DNA of 64,000 bases from VRUE01 sp963715455 (GCA_963715455.1 OY970245.1:2604001-2668000); one strand, 5' to 3'; counted from the stretch's first letter, positions 32,560 to 42,101 are shown. The notes: generated from the sequence alone by a model not told the origin. Numbers and translations: made by a program.

Positions 32560-33831
32560 CTATTTGAGGAAGCCCTCGTAGTTGCGCATCATCAACTGCG
32601 CCTCGAGCTGCTTCACGGTTTCCAGAGCGACACCGACGACGATCAGGATCGAGGTGCCGCCAAAGGCGAAGTTGGCCGAGGTCTGGCTGAGCAGGATCGT
32701 CGGCAGCGCTGCCACGGCGCCCAGGTAGAGGGCGCCGGGGAAAGTGAGACGCGAGAGGATGCGATCGAGGTACTCGGCGGTAGGTCGCCCGGGACGCACG
32801 CCCGGGATGAAGCCGCCGTACTTCTTCAGGTTGTCGGCCTGGTCAACCGGGTTGAAGGTGACCGCCGTGTAGAAGTAGGTGAAGACGATGATGAAGAAGA
32901 CCTCGCCGGCGATGTAAGCCCAGCCTTCGGGGCTGAAGAAGGCGGCGAAGTCGAGCGCGGCGGGCGTATTGAGCAGCTGGCCGATGGTCGGCGGGAAGGC
33001 CATGATCGAGGCGGCGAAGATGACCGGGATGACGCCCGCCATGTTGACGCGCAGCGGCAGGTAGGTCGAGCCGCCCGAGGTCATTTTGCGCCCCACGACC
33101 CGTTTCGCGTACTGCACGGGGATGCGCCGCTGGCCCTCCTGGACGAAGACGATCGCGACGATCACGGCGAGCGCGACGAAGGGCATCATCACGACGAAGA
33201 CCTGATCGGGATTGGTCCACCAGGCGGTCAGGCCCTGGGGAAGTTCGGAGACGATCGAGGCGAAGATCATCAGCGAGATGCCGTTGCCGATGCCGCGCTG
33301 GGTGATCAGCTCGCCGAACCACATGAGCAGCGTGCAGCCCGCCGTCAGCGAGATGACGATGAACAGCACCTTGGTGCCGCCCAGCGTGCCGATCACGTTG
33401 TTGCCTGCCTGCTGGCCGAAGGAGCGGAAGAGGAAGACGTAGCCGAAGGACTGGGCGAAAGCCAGACCGACGGTCAGGTAGCGCGTGTACTGGGTGATCT
33501 TCTGCTGCCCAACCTCGCCTTCTTTCTGCAGCTTCTCCAGCGAAGGCAGGACCACGGTGAGCAGCTGCAGGATGATCGAGGCCGTGATGTAGGGCATGAT
33601 CCCCAGGGCGAAGAGCGAGAGACGCGAGAGGCTGCCACCGGAGAAGGTGTTGAGCAGGTTGAGGATGCCGCCGCCGGAGAAGTTGCTCTCCAGTTCGTTG
33701 ATCGCGTCGATGTCGACGCCCGGCGCGGGGATGTAGGCGCCCAGCCGGTAGAGCAGCAGCATCGCCGCCGTGAAGGCGAGCTTCTTGCGAATGTCGGCGA
33801 CGCTGAAAGCGTTCGCAATAGTCCGGAGCAT
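32560..33831 (-). CDS. secY: protein translocase subunit SecY
   Basis: 423 residues with ten predicted membrane helices. Recognisable are LLLYRLGAYIPAPGVD in the first helix region, the plug area FSGGSLSRLSLFALGIMPYI and FYTAVTFNPVDQADNLKKYGG. It forms the channel with SecE (63294-63818). Its ATG shares one base with the rplO stop. Confidence 0.98.
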   Translation of the reverse strand: MLRTIANAFSVADIRKKLAFTAAMLLLYRLGAYIPAPGVDIDAINELESNFSGGGILNLLNTFSGGSLSRLSLFALGIMPYITASIILQLLTVVLPSLEKLQKEGEVGQQKITQYTRYLTVGLAFAQSFGYVFLFRSFGQQAGNNVIGTLGGTKVLFIVISLTAGCTLLMWFGELITQRGIGNGISLMIFASIVSELPQGLTAWWTNPDQVFVVMMPFVALAVIVAIVFVQEGQRRIPVQYAKRVVGRKMTSGGSTYLPLRVNMAGVIPVIFAASIMAFPPTIGQLLNTPAALDFAAFFSPEGWAYIAGEVFFIIVFTYFYTAVTFNPVDQADNLKKYGGFIPGVRPGRPTAEYLDRILSRLTFPGALYLGAVAALPTILLSQTSANFAFGGTSILIVVGVALETVKQLEAQLMMRNYEGFLK

Positions 33832-34331
33832 TAGGGCTCCAGAGTGTGGCAGGAACCGCCCGCCGCTTCTATCTGCTCCTTGGCCGCGGCGCTGAAAGCG
33901 TGAGCGTGCACGGACAGCTGCTTGGAGATCTCCCCGCGGGCGAGGATCTTCACCGGATCCGAGCGCTTGGCGAGGCCCTTCTCCTTGAGCGCCTCCGGGG
34001 TCACCTCGGCGTTGGCATCGAAACGCTCCTCCAGGTCGGCGAGGTTAACCGGCTGAGTCTTGGTGCGGAAGTTCTCGAAGGGCATCGACTTCTTCATGTG
34101 CGGTCCGCGCAGCTTTCGCATGCGCATGTGGATCGGGTTCTGCCCGCCCTCGTAGTTGGCCTTGCGCTTGGAGCCCGAGCGCGAGCCAGCTCCCTTGTGC
34201 CCGCGCCCCGAGGTCTTACCCAGCCCGGAGCCCTCACCACGGCCAAGCCGCTTGCGCGCCTTGCGCGAGCTCGGCTTGGGCCGCAGATTGTGCAGCCCGA
34301 TCTCCTCAGACCGCGGCGTCTCAGCCATCAT
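33831..34331 (-). CDS. rplO: 50S ribosomal protein L15
   Basis: 166 residues: LGRGEGSGLGKTSGRGHKGA, the KRKANYEGGQNP loop and the C-terminal L18e/L15 fold ending in GGSCHTLEP. Normal length. Start at ATG 34331 or the adjacent 34328; the start lies within the end of rpmD. Confidence 0.98.
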   Translation of the reverse strand: MMAETPRSEEIGLHNLRPKPSSRKARKRLGRGEGSGLGKTSGRGHKGAGSRSGSKRKANYEGGQNPIHMRMRKLRGPHMKKSMPFENFRTKTQPVNLADLEERFDANAEVTPEALKEKGLAKRSDPVKILARGEISKQLSVHAHAFSAAAKEQIEAAGGSCHTLEP

Positions 34332-34491
34332 TGACCTCTACCAGGTGAGAGACGACGCGAAGCTGACCCTGCAACTGAGGACTGTCCTTGCGCTCTACAG
34401 CCTTGCCGATGCCGCTCAGCCCAAGCGCCTTCAAGGTCGCTTTCTGATTGGGATTGCTCCCATTGGTAGAGCGCACCTGCTTGATCTTCAC
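34321..34491 (-). CDS. rpmD: 50S ribosomal protein L30
   Basis: 56 residues from GTG 34491: VKIKQVRSTNGSNPNQKATL then KALGLSGIGKAVERKDSPQ and the end HLVEVNDG. This matches the short bacterial L30. GTGA overlaps the rpsE stop by four bases and its 3' end overlaps rplO, so the three are translationally linked. Confidence 0.95.
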   Translation of the reverse strand: MKIKQVRSTNGSNPNQKATLKALGLSGIGKAVERKDSPQLQGQLRVVSHLVEVNDG

Positions 34492-35237
34492 GACGACTCC
34501 TCAGCTTTCTCCTCAGCCGCTGGAGCGTCAGCCTCAGCGGCCGGAGCCTCGGCGTCAGCCGCCTCCGCCTCTCCGGCGGGTGGCGCTGTAGGGGGGACCT
34601 CCCCCGAGGAAGCTTTAGCTACCGCAGGGGGAGGTGGGTCCCCTGCAGCGACAGGACCCGCCGGCTCAGCGGTCGGAGCCTCAACCGAAGCAACTGCCCC
34701 ATTGGACTTCTCAACTCCCAAGACCTGAGCAACGGTCAAACCACGAAGCTCTGCGACCTCCTCGGGTCGCCTAAGTCGGATCAGCCCGTCCATCGTCGCC
34801 TTGACGAGGTTGATTGGGTTCTGCGTGCCGATGCTCTTGGTGAGCACGTCCTTGACGCCACCGAGCTCAAGCACCGCGCGCACGCCACCACCGGCGATCA
34901 CGCCGGTACCGGGGCTGGCCGGCCGCAGGACCACGTGGCCCGCGCCGAAGCGCCCGATGATCTTGTGGGTGATCGTCTGGCCGTATTTGGGAATACGGAT
35001 CAAGTCCTTGCGGGCGTTCTCGACACCCTTCTGGATCGCCAGCGGTACCTCGCGCGCCTTGCCGTAACCGATCCCGACCACGCCGTCTTCGTCGCCGACG
35101 GCGACCAGGGCGGTGAAGGAGAAGCGCCGGCCGCCCTTGACCACCTTGGCGACGCGGTTAATCTCGATCACGCGCTCCTGCAGGTCGAGCCCACGCGGGC
35201 TCACCGTCTCGACGTTGGTTGTGTCCATTCCCTTCAT
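34488..35237 (-). CDS. rpsE: 30S ribosomal protein S5 with acidic C-terminal tail
   Basis: 249 residues against the usual 165-200. The S5 core is complete (LQERVIEINRVAKVVKGGRR, GVGYGKA-type loop GIGYGKAREVPLAI, ARKDL, RPASPGTGVIAGGGVRAVLE). After ELRGLTVAQVLG comes a tail of about 75 residues almost only of Ala, Pro, Glu, Ser and Asp. That tail is unusual; several neighbours have similar ones. S5 guards decoding fidelity and mRNA entry. Confidence 0.97.
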   Translation of the reverse strand: MKGMDTTNVETVSPRGLDLQERVIEINRVAKVVKGGRRFSFTALVAVGDEDGVVGIGYGKAREVPLAIQKGVENARKDLIRIPKYGQTITHKIIGRFGAGHVVLRPASPGTGVIAGGGVRAVLELGGVKDVLTKSIGTQNPINLVKATMDGLIRLRRPEEVAELRGLTVAQVLGVEKSNGAVASVEAPTAEPAGPVAAGDPPPPAVAKASSGEVPPTAPPAGEAEAADAEAPAAEADAPAAEEKAEESS

Positions 35238-35266
35238 GAGCAGCGGTCCAAGGTAGCGAACGAGCG

Positions 35267-35620
35267 CTAGAAGACCAGTCCCCCCTCTCGCGCTCCGTCG
35301 GCCAATGCCTTGACCCGGCCGTGGTACTGGTAGCCACCGCGGTCAAAGACGCAGGTCTCGACGCCAGCCGCCTTGGCCCGCTCGGCCAAGAGCTCGCCAG
35401 CTCGTTTGGCCTGCGCCGAAGCGGAGAGCTTGCGCAGCTCCGGCTCAATCCAGTTGACGGCAGCGACGGTGTGGCCTTTGTTGTCGTCGATCAACTGGGC
35501 GAAAACTCCGCGATTAGAACGGTAGACGGAGAGGCGCGGCCGCTCAGCCGTGCCCGTGACGCGGGCGCGCACGCGACGGCGACGGCGCAGGCGCGCCTGG
35601 CGCTTGGTGACGACCGTCAT
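35267..35620 (-). CDS. rplR: 50S ribosomal protein L18
   Basis: 117 residues: RVRARVTGTAERPRLSVYRS, then VAAVNW, then GGYQYHGRVKALADGAREGG at the end. Binds 5S rRNA with L5. The start overlaps the rplF stop by four bases. Confidence 0.98.
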   Translation of the reverse strand: MTVVTKRQARLRRRRRVRARVTGTAERPRLSVYRSNRGVFAQLIDDNKGHTVAAVNWIEPELRKLSASAQAKRAGELLAERAKAAGVETCVFDRGGYQYHGRVKALADGAREGGLVF

Positions 35621-36150
35621 GCGCGCTTGCCCACCTTGCGCGCGACGTGCTCGTCGCGGTAGCGAATTCCCTTGCCCTTGTAGGGCTCCGGCGGGCGGCG
35701 CTTGCGGATGTCGGCGGCAACTTGGCCGACGAGCTGCTTGTCGATGCCACGCACGATGATCTCGGTCGGCTGTGGCACCTCAAACTCAATGCCCTCGGGG
35801 GCCTCGATCGACACCGGGTGCGAGTAGCCCAGGGCCAGCTCCAGGTTCTTGCCCTTTAGCTGGGCACGGTAGCCGACACCCTGGATTTCAAGGCGCTTCT
35901 CGAAGCCCTCGGTGACGCCCTCGACCATGTTGGCGATCAGGCTGCGAGTGAGCCCGTGCAGGGCACGGTGCTCGCCGCGGTCCGTCGGTCGCTCAATCGT
36001 CACCACGCCGTCGGACTGCTCGACCTTCATGTCGGAGGAGAGCGTTTGGGCGAGCTCGCCCTTTGGCCCCTTCACCGATACGCGGCCAGGGGCAACCTCA
36101 ACCGAGACAGCCTCGGGCACGGGAATGGGCTTTCTTCCGATGCGGCTCAT
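35617..36150 (-). CDS. rplF: 50S ribosomal protein L6
   Basis: 177 residues, two L6 domains: MSRIGRKPIPVPEAVSVEVA, GPKGEL, HGLTRSLIANMVEGVTEGFE and the C-terminal RKRRPPEPYKGKGIRY. It lies near the factor-binding centre. Normal length. Confidence 0.98.
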   Translation of the reverse strand: MSRIGRKPIPVPEAVSVEVAPGRVSVKGPKGELAQTLSSDMKVEQSDGVVTIERPTDRGEHRALHGLTRSLIANMVEGVTEGFEKRLEIQGVGYRAQLKGKNLELALGYSHPVSIEAPEGIEFEVPQPTEIIVRGIDKQLVGQVAADIRKRRPPEPYKGKGIRYRDEHVARKVGKRA

Positions 36151-36155
36151 TGGAC

Positions 36156-36551
36156 TTACCAGACGTAAGCGACAACCTCGCCGCCGACCCCTTTCGACTT
36201 GGCTTCGTGGCCGGTCATCACGCCAACCGAGGTGCTGACGATCGCCGTGCCAGTACCACCGTGAACGCGCGGCACCTGCTTGTGATCGACGTAGCGACGG
36301 CGACCGGGGCGCGAGACGCGCTCCAGGCCGGTGATCACCGGCCGGCGGTCCTCGGTGTACTTAAGGCGGATCTTGATCGCCTCGCCGACGGTCGCGGACT
36401 GCTTGGCGAAGTCGAGGATGTAGCCCTGCTCCTTGAGGATCCGCGACATCTCCAGCTTCAGCCGCGAGGCGGGGATCTCCACCTCGTCGTGGCCGGAGCC
36501 GAGCGCGTTGCGGATCCGCGTCAGGTAGTCGGCTATTGGGTCGGTCAGCAT
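36156..36551 (-). CDS. rpsH: 30S ribosomal protein S8
   Basis: 131 residues: DPIADYLTRIRNALGSGHDE, SRILKEQGYI, and the C-terminal STSVGVMTGHEAKSKGVGGE. It binds helix 21 of 16S rRNA and in other bacteria represses the spc operon. Between rpsN and rplF as expected. Confidence 0.98.
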   Translation of the reverse strand: MLTDPIADYLTRIRNALGSGHDEVEIPASRLKLEMSRILKEQGYILDFAKQSATVGEAIKIRLKYTEDRRPVITGLERVSRPGRRRYVDHKQVPRVHGGTGTAIVSTSVGVMTGHEAKSKGVGGEVVAYVW

Positions 36552-36576
36552 CTTCTCGTCGTTCTCTCGGTCGTCT

Positions 36577-36762
36577 CTACCAGCTGGACTTGGTCATGCC
36601 GGGGATGTGGCCCTCGTGCGCCGCCTCCCGCAAACAGATCCGGCAGAGGCCGAACTTGCGGTAGTAGGCGCGCGGCCGGCCACAGCGGCGGCAGCGGTTG
36701 TATGCGCGGGACTTGAACTTGGCCTTGCGGCCCTGCTTTACCTTCAGCGAAGTCTTAGCCAT
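36577..36762 (-). CDS. rpsN: 30S ribosomal protein S14, zinc-binding type
   Basis: 61 residues from ATG 36762: MAKTSLKVKQGRKAKFKSRA then RCRRCGRPRAYYRKFGLCRI with CXXC...CXXC zinc ligands. This is the short type-Z form. It overlaps the 3' end of rplE by eight bases. Confidence 0.97.
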   Translation of the reverse strand: MAKTSLKVKQGRKAKFKSRAYNRCRRCGRPRAYYRKFGLCRICLREAAHEGHIPGMTKSSW

Positions 36763-37582
36763 TCTCCTGATTCTCCTCATCAGCCGAGTTCTCGGCATCG
36801 TCCTCGCCCTCGGCAGCAGGCTCTCCGTCCTCGCCCTCGGCCTCCTCGGTCGCGGGCTTTTCATAGGCCTCTGGGTTCTCTTCCTTGAGCTGCTCGAGCG
36901 CGGCCTGCTCGGCGTCGGCGCGCAGGCGCGCCTCCTCCTTGCGCTTCTCCTCCTCGGCGGCTTCCTGGACCTCGACGTCGGCGTCAGGCTTGCCGGGCCG
37001 ACCCTCTTTGGCGAAAGGCATGCCCAGGCCGAGCAGCAACTCGAAGGCCTCCTCGTCGGTGGCGGCGCTGGTCGTGATCGTCACGTCGAGGCCACGTACC
37101 TCATCGATCGAGTCGTAGTCGATTTCGGGGAAGATCAGCTGCTCGCGGACGCCCATCGAGTAATTGCCCCGCCCGTCGAAGGAACGCGGGTTGAGGCCGC
37201 GGAAGTCGCGGATACGCGGCACGGCGATCGAGCAGAGCCGGTCGAGGAACTCCCACATACGGGCCCGGCGCAGGGTCACTGAGATGCCCACCGGCATGCC
37301 CTCGCGCACCTTGAAGGAGGCGATCGACTTGCGGGCGCGGCGCACACTGGGCTGCTGGCCGGCGATCGTCGCCAGCTGCTCCTGCGCTGCTTCCATCATC
37401 TTGGCGTTCTGCTTGGCCTCGCCGAGCCCCATGTTGAGGGTGATCTTCTGCAGGCGCGGCGCCTGCATCGGCGTCAAGTAACCGAACTTCTCGATCAGCG
37501 CCGGCTGGACCTCCTGCTCGTAGCGCTCGCGCAGGCGCGGCGGCGGCGCGGCCTGGGACTGCACTGTGGCGGTCGCCTCCAT
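36755..37582 (-). CDS. rplE: 50S ribosomal protein L5 with acidic C-terminal tail
   Basis: 275 residues against about 180 in the family. The L5 core is normal (RLRERYEQEVQPALIEKFGY, KITLNMGLGEAKQNAKMM, RKSIASFKVREGMPVG, LGMPFAKE). After residue about 190 a tail of about 85 residues follows, first charged and helical (EEEKRKEEARLRADAEQAAL) and then Glu/Ala/Asp-rich to the stop. The core binds 5S rRNA and contacts P-site tRNA. Confidence 0.97.
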   Translation of the reverse strand: MEATATVQSQAAPPPRLRERYEQEVQPALIEKFGYLTPMQAPRLQKITLNMGLGEAKQNAKMMEAAQEQLATIAGQQPSVRRARKSIASFKVREGMPVGISVTLRRARMWEFLDRLCSIAVPRIRDFRGLNPRSFDGRGNYSMGVREQLIFPEIDYDSIDEVRGLDVTITTSAATDEEAFELLLGLGMPFAKEGRPGKPDADVEVQEAAEEEKRKEEARLRADAEQAALEQLKEENPEAYEKPATEEAEGEDGEPAAEGEDDAENSADEENQENG

Positions 37583-37917
37583 CAGACAGCCGCCCCCGTG
37601 CGCTTCGAGAAACGCTCGCGCTTGCCGCCTTTGTCGCGGCGCACGCCGACCCGCGTCGGCTTGTTGTCTTTGGGATCGAGCAGCATCACGTTGGAGACGT
37701 GAATCGGCCCCTCCTTCTCGACGATGCCACCCGCCTGGGGGTTTTTGAGATCGGTCTGCGAGCGCGGCCGTTCGTGCCGCTTGATCATGTTGAGGTTCTC
37801 CACGTAGACGCGGTTGCGCTGCGGCTCGGTGCGCGTCACCCGACCGGTCTTGCCAGCGTCCTTGCCGCCGATCACCATCACCTGGTCGTCTTTGCGGATG
37901 CGCATGCCCTTGGCCAT
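37582..37917 (-). CDS. rplX: 50S ribosomal protein L24
   Basis: 111 residues with a KOW motif near the N-terminus (RKDDQVMVIGGKDAGKTGRV), KRHERPRSQTDLKNPQAGGI and the C-terminal RVGVRRDKGGKRERFSKRTG. An assembly initiator of the large subunit. Shares bases with both neighbours' start or stop codons. Confidence 0.98.
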   Translation of the reverse strand: MAKGMRIRKDDQVMVIGGKDAGKTGRVTRTEPQRNRVYVENLNMIKRHERPRSQTDLKNPQAGGIVEKEGPIHVSNVMLLDPKDNKPTRVGVRRDKGGKRERFSKRTGAAV

Positions 37918-38288
37918 CAGAGAACCTCTGGTGCCAGGGAGACGATTTTCATGAAGTTGCGATCGCGCAGCTCGCGGGCCACGGGGCCGAAGATGCGGGT
38001 GCCGCGCGGGTTGTTGCTCGCCGGATCGATCAGCACGGCGGCGTTTTCGTCGAAGGCGATGTAAGTGCCATCGGGGCGGCCGAGCTGCTTCTTGGTGCGC
38101 ACGACGACGGCCTGCACGACCTCGCCCTTGCGCACGCCGCCCTGCGGGCTCGCCTGTTTGACAGTCGCCGTGATCACGTCACCAACGCCGGCGTAGCGGC
38201 GGTGCGATCCGCCCTTGACGCGGATGCAGAGGATCTCGCGAGCACCGGAGTTATCGGCGACTTTGAGTCTCGACTCCTGCTGGATCAC
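37917..38288 (-). CDS. rplN: 50S ribosomal protein L14
   Basis: 123 residues: MIQQESRLKVADNSGAREIL, CIRVKGGSHRRYAGVGDVI, KEVVRTKK-like VVVRTKKQLGRPDG, and GPVARELRDRNFMKIVSLAP. It sits at the subunit interface. Normal length. Confidence 0.98.
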   Translation of the reverse strand: MIQQESRLKVADNSGAREILCIRVKGGSHRRYAGVGDVITATVKQASPQGGVRKGEVVQAVVVRTKKQLGRPDGTYIAFDENAAVLIDPASNNPRGTRIFGPVARELRDRNFMKIVSLAPEVL

Positions 38289-39031
38289 TTGGCTCGCTCC
38301 AGGACCTCGACCAGGCGCCAGCGCTTCGTCTTGGAGAGCGGCCGGGTCTCGACGATCCTCACGGTGTCGCCCTCGCCGGCCTCGTTGCGCTCGTCGTGAG
38401 CGTGCAGCGTCCGCGAGCGGCGCACGACCTTCTCGTAAGTCGGGTGGCGGCGGGCAATGTCGATCCGCACGGTGATCGATTTCTCGCCTTTATTCGAGAC
38501 GACGACGCCCTGGCGCATCTTGGCGGCCACGGCGTCCTTCTCGGCGGAAGGAGTCCCGGTCCCAGCAGTCTTTCCGACCTTGGCAGCGGCCCGTTCCTTG
38601 CGCCGCGACGCAGCCTTGAGCTTGCGCTCCTGGGCCCGCTTCGCAATCCGCTCCTCAGGACTGAGCGCCTCTCCAGCCTTGTGCGGCCGCCGCGAACGCT
38701 CCAGCCTGCGCCGCTCCTTCCAAGGAAGATCGTCCTCCGGATTAGGCTCAGCCGCCTCCTCCGCCGCAGGCGCCTTCTCGGCAGCAGGCTCCGCCTCAGC
38801 CGCAGCGGACTCCCCCTGCTCAGCCTCAGATCCGTCGGAAGACTCAGCCTCAGGCGCCTCGTCCTTGGACTCATCCGCCTCTTCCGCGGGTGGCGTCGAG
38901 GATGGGGAGTCGCCCGCAGCTTGCGAGGACGACTCGCCGTCCTCGGCGACAGGACCCGCGGACGAATCCGCCGCGTCCTGCTCCGGAGTCTCCTCGGTGC
39001 TCTCGTCTTTTTTCGTCTCGTCGTCCGTCAT
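38285..39031 (-). CDS. rpsQ: 30S ribosomal protein S17 with very long N-terminal extension
   Basis: 248 residues; S17 is usually 80-110. Only the last 78 residues are the S17 OB-fold (RQGVVVSNKGEKSITVRIDI, HPTYEKVVRRSRTLHAHDE, GDTVRIVETRPLSKTKRWRL). Ahead of it lie about 110 residues of Asp/Glu/Ala/Ser and then a basic stretch with many Arg (PWKERRRLERSRRPHKAGEA). The start ATG 39031 overlaps the end of rpmC. A shorter start inside the extension cannot be excluded, but the frame is open and coupled to rpmC. Confidence 0.93.
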   Translation of the reverse strand: MTDDETKKDESTEETPEQDAADSSAGPVAEDGESSSQAAGDSPSSTPPAEEADESKDEAPEAESSDGSEAEQGESAAAEAEPAAEKAPAAEEAAEPNPEDDLPWKERRRLERSRRPHKAGEALSPEERIAKRAQERKLKAASRRKERAAAKVGKTAGTGTPSAEKDAVAAKMRQGVVVSNKGEKSITVRIDIARRHPTYEKVVRRSRTLHAHDERNEAGEGDTVRIVETRPLSKTKRWRLVEVLERAK

Positions 39032-39240
39032 CTCTTCAGCTCTCTCTCAACATCGATCCCGCGCTCCTTGGCCACCGTCAGCAGCCTGGCGATGTCGCGC
39101 CGGGCAGCAGTCACCCGCGCCGTGTTCTCCAGCTCGCCGGTCGCCTGGCGGAAGCGCAGGTTGAAAGCCTCCTGTTTGGCGTCGATCAGCTTCGCCACCA
39201 GCTCGTCGTCTTTCATGTCGTGGACCTCGGCGGCCTTCAC
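39028..39240 (-). CDS. rpmC: 50S ribosomal protein L29
   Basis: 70 residues from GTG 39240, inside the rplP stop (GTGA): VKAAEVHDMKDDELVAKLID, KQEAFNLRFRQATGELENTA, and ARRDIARLLTVAKERGID. Binds near the tunnel exit next to L23. Confidence 0.97.
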   Translation of the reverse strand: MKAAEVHDMKDDELVAKLIDAKQEAFNLRFRQATGELENTARVTAARRDIARLLTVAKERGIDVERELKR

Positions 39241-39659
39241 TGTGTCTCGGCCCCCTCGCGCCTGACGAACTTGGTCTTCACCGGGAGCTTGTGCCCGGCC
39301 AGGCGCAGCGCCTCGCGAGCCAGGTCCTCGGGGACGCCGGCCAACTCGAACATCACCTTGCCCGGCTTGATCACCGCGACCCAACCCTCGGGGTTTCCCT
39401 TGCCGGAGCCCATGCGCGTCTCGGCGGGCTTCTTCGTGTAGGGCTTGTCGGGGAAGACGTTGATCCAGACCTTGCCACCGCGCTTGATCTTGCGGGTCAT
39501 CGCCACACGGGCGGCCTCAATCTGGCGGTTGGTGATCCAACCGCGGTCGAGCGACTTAAGCCCGTACTCGCCGAAGGCGACGGTGCTGCCGCCCTTGGTG
39601 TTGCCGCGCATGCGACCGCGCATCTGCTTGCGGTGCTTGACTCGCTTCGGCATCAGCAT
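39237..39659 (-). CDS. rplP: 50S ribosomal protein L16
   Basis: 140 residues: MPKRVKHRKQMRGRMRGNTK, GGKVWINVFPDKPYTKKPAE, TRMGSGKGNPEGWVAVIKPG. The Shine-Dalgarno GGAAGGAG lies nine bases before ATG 39659, entirely inside the closing stem of the 164-nt element that fills the gap to rpsC, so initiation is probably controlled or coupled. L16 helps A-site tRNA binding. Confidence 0.98.
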   Translation of the reverse strand: MLMPKRVKHRKQMRGRMRGNTKGGSTVAFGEYGLKSLDRGWITNRQIEAARVAMTRKIKRGGKVWINVFPDKPYTKKPAETRMGSGKGNPEGWVAVIKPGKVMFELAGVPEDLAREALRLAGHKLPVKTKFVRREGAETQ

Positions 39660-39660
39660 G

Positions 39661-39824
39661 AGTGATGGCTCCTTCCGGCGCAGTGCGCCTCAGCCGAGCG
39701 AAAACCAAGCTGGGCAAGGACGCAGGGTGCAGCCTTTGGTGGTGCCAAAGGCAAACCCGAGGACGCAGATCCAGCGCCGGTTTGCAGCCGGCTGAGGTGT
39801 GCTGTGTTGGAAGGAGCCATCACT
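39661..39824 (-). promoter_or_regulatory. 164-nt structured element A between rpsC and rplP
   Basis: Outer stem of 16 perfect pairs (39809-39824 with 39661-39676), then CCTCAGCCG/CGGCTGAGG, GCTGG/CCAGC and an apical GCCTTTGG/CCAAAGGC hairpin. The 5' arm starts in the rpsC stop codon and the 3' arm contains the rplP Shine-Dalgarno. Internal loops carry CTGCGTCCTC and CCCTGCGTCCTTGCC. Element B (42407-42570) has the same length, layout and loop sequences with different helix bases. It may act as an RNA switch, a coupling device or a binding site for a ribosomal protein; an ERIC-like inserted palindrome is the alternative. Confidence 0.7.
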
Positions 39825-40620
39825 AACGGCCACCTCCCCCGCGCTGGCCACCACGGCCGCCGCCGGGACCTCCACGACCGCCGCCTCCACGACCGCCACG
39901 GTCGCCGCCGCGGCCACCACGATCTCCGGGTGGCCGGCCGCCACGCTGGCCGCTCGGCGGCGCGCTGTCCTCGTCTGTGAGCTGGTCACGGAAGCCCTCG
40001 GGCATCACCTCGCCCTTGTTGATCCAGCACTTGACACCGATCCGGCCGGTCGTCGTGCGCGCCTCGAAGAAGCCGTAGTCGATGTTGGCGCGCAGCGTGT
40101 GCAGCGGCACGCGGCCATCGGAGTAACCCTCGGTGCGCGCCATCTCGGCACCGCCGAGGCGGCCGGAGACCTGCACCTTGACGCCCTTGGCACCGGAGCG
40201 CATCGCCGAGGTGAGGGCGCGTTTCATCGCGCGGCGGAAGGCAACTCGATTCTGCAGCTGCTCGGCGATCGACTGGGCGACCAGCTTGGCGTCGAGCTCA
40301 GGGCGCTTCACCTCGCGGATGTTCACCTTCACCGGTTTGCCGGTCAGCTTGTGCAGGTCCTTGCGCAGGGCGTCGACTTCGGAGCCCGACTTGCCGATCA
40401 CGATGCCCGGGCGGGCGGTGTGGATGTCGACCGCGATCTCGCCATGGCGCTCAATCGTGATGTTGGAGAGCCCGGCATGGGCGAGTTTGCCTTCGATGTG
40501 ATCGCGGATCTTGAGATCCTCGTTGAGCACATCGGAGAAGTCTTTCTCCTCGAACCAGTTGGACTTCCAGTCCTGGATGTAGCCGACGCGGAAGCCGCCG
40601 GGATGGATCTTCTGTCCCAT
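39823..40620 (-). CDS. rpsC: 30S ribosomal protein S3
   Basis: 265 residues from ATG 40620: MGQKIHPGGFRVGYIQDWKS, a KH domain (GIVIGKSGSEVDALRKDLHK) and the S3 C-domain (GCWINKGE-like KCWINKGEVMPEG). The last 45 residues are Arg/Gly-rich repeats (GGRGGDRGGRGGGGRG). It lines the mRNA entry tunnel. Its TAG forms the foot of element A. Confidence 0.98.
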   Translation of the reverse strand: MGQKIHPGGFRVGYIQDWKSNWFEEKDFSDVLNEDLKIRDHIEGKLAHAGLSNITIERHGEIAVDIHTARPGIVIGKSGSEVDALRKDLHKLTGKPVKVNIREVKRPELDAKLVAQSIAEQLQNRVAFRRAMKRALTSAMRSGAKGVKVQVSGRLGGAEMARTEGYSDGRVPLHTLRANIDYGFFEARTTTGRIGVKCWINKGEVMPEGFRDQLTDEDSAPPSGQRGGRPPGDRGGRGGDRGGRGGGGRGGPGGGRGGQRGGGGR

Positions 40621-40982
40621 CAGCCTTCCTCTTCCGGGCTCAGTGCCAGGGCGATGTGGCAGGTTCGCTTGTTGATCCGCGAGGCGCGGCCCAGAGCCCG
40701 CGGGCGGTAGCGCTTGATCGTCGGGCCTTCGTCGACCGTGATCTCGCTGATCCACATCTCGTCGGCAACCAGGTCATGGTTGTTCTCGGCGTTAGCCGCG
40801 GCCGACTCGATCAGCTTGCGAATGTCTTCGGCGGCACCGCGCGGCGAGAACTCAAGCAGCGCTCGGGCCTTATCGATGTGCAGGCCGCGCACCTGATCAG
40901 CGACCAGGCGGGCCTTGCGCGGGGCGACACGCACGTAGCGCGCGCTGGCGCGAACGACGACCGGGGCAGCCACGCTACTCAC
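40620..40982 (-). CDS. rplV: 50S ribosomal protein L22
   Basis: 120 residues: ARYVRVAPRKARLVADQVRG, LEFSPRGAAEDIRKLIESA, the tunnel loop VDEGPTIKRYRPRALGRASR. Normal length. Overlaps both rpsS and rpsC. Confidence 0.98.
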   Translation of the reverse strand: MSSVAAPVVVRASARYVRVAPRKARLVADQVRGLHIDKARALLEFSPRGAAEDIRKLIESAAANAENNHDLVADEMWISEITVDEGPTIKRYRPRALGRASRINKRTCHIALALSPEEEG

Positions 40983-41247
40983 CCTTGCCCGTTCCCGAGT
41001 GCGAGCGGAAGGTGCGCGTCGGCGCGAACTCGCCCAGCTTGTGGCCGACCATCGACTCGGAGATGAAGACCGGCACGTGCTTGCGACCGTCGTGGACGGC
41101 GATCGTGTGGCCGACCATGTCGGGGAAGACCGTCGAGCTGCGCGACCAGGTCTTCAGCATCTGCTTGGTGCCGGACTCGTTCATCGCGTTGACGCGCTTG
41201 ATCAGCGCCTCTTCCACCCACGGTCCCTTTTTGGTCGAGCGTCCCAT
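40975..41247 (-). CDS. rpsS: 30S ribosomal protein S19
   Basis: 90 residues from ATG 41247: MGRSTKKGPWVEEALIKRVN, TWSRSSTVFPDMVGHTIAVH, VGHKLGEFAPTRTFRSHSG. Head of the small subunit. Confidence 0.98.
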   Translation of the reverse strand: MGRSTKKGPWVEEALIKRVNAMNESGTKQMLKTWSRSSTVFPDMVGHTIAVHDGRKHVPVFISESMVGHKLGEFAPTRTFRSHSGTGKGE

Positions 41248-41258
41248 GATCTTGTTGC

Positions 41259-42101
<843 letters not shown>

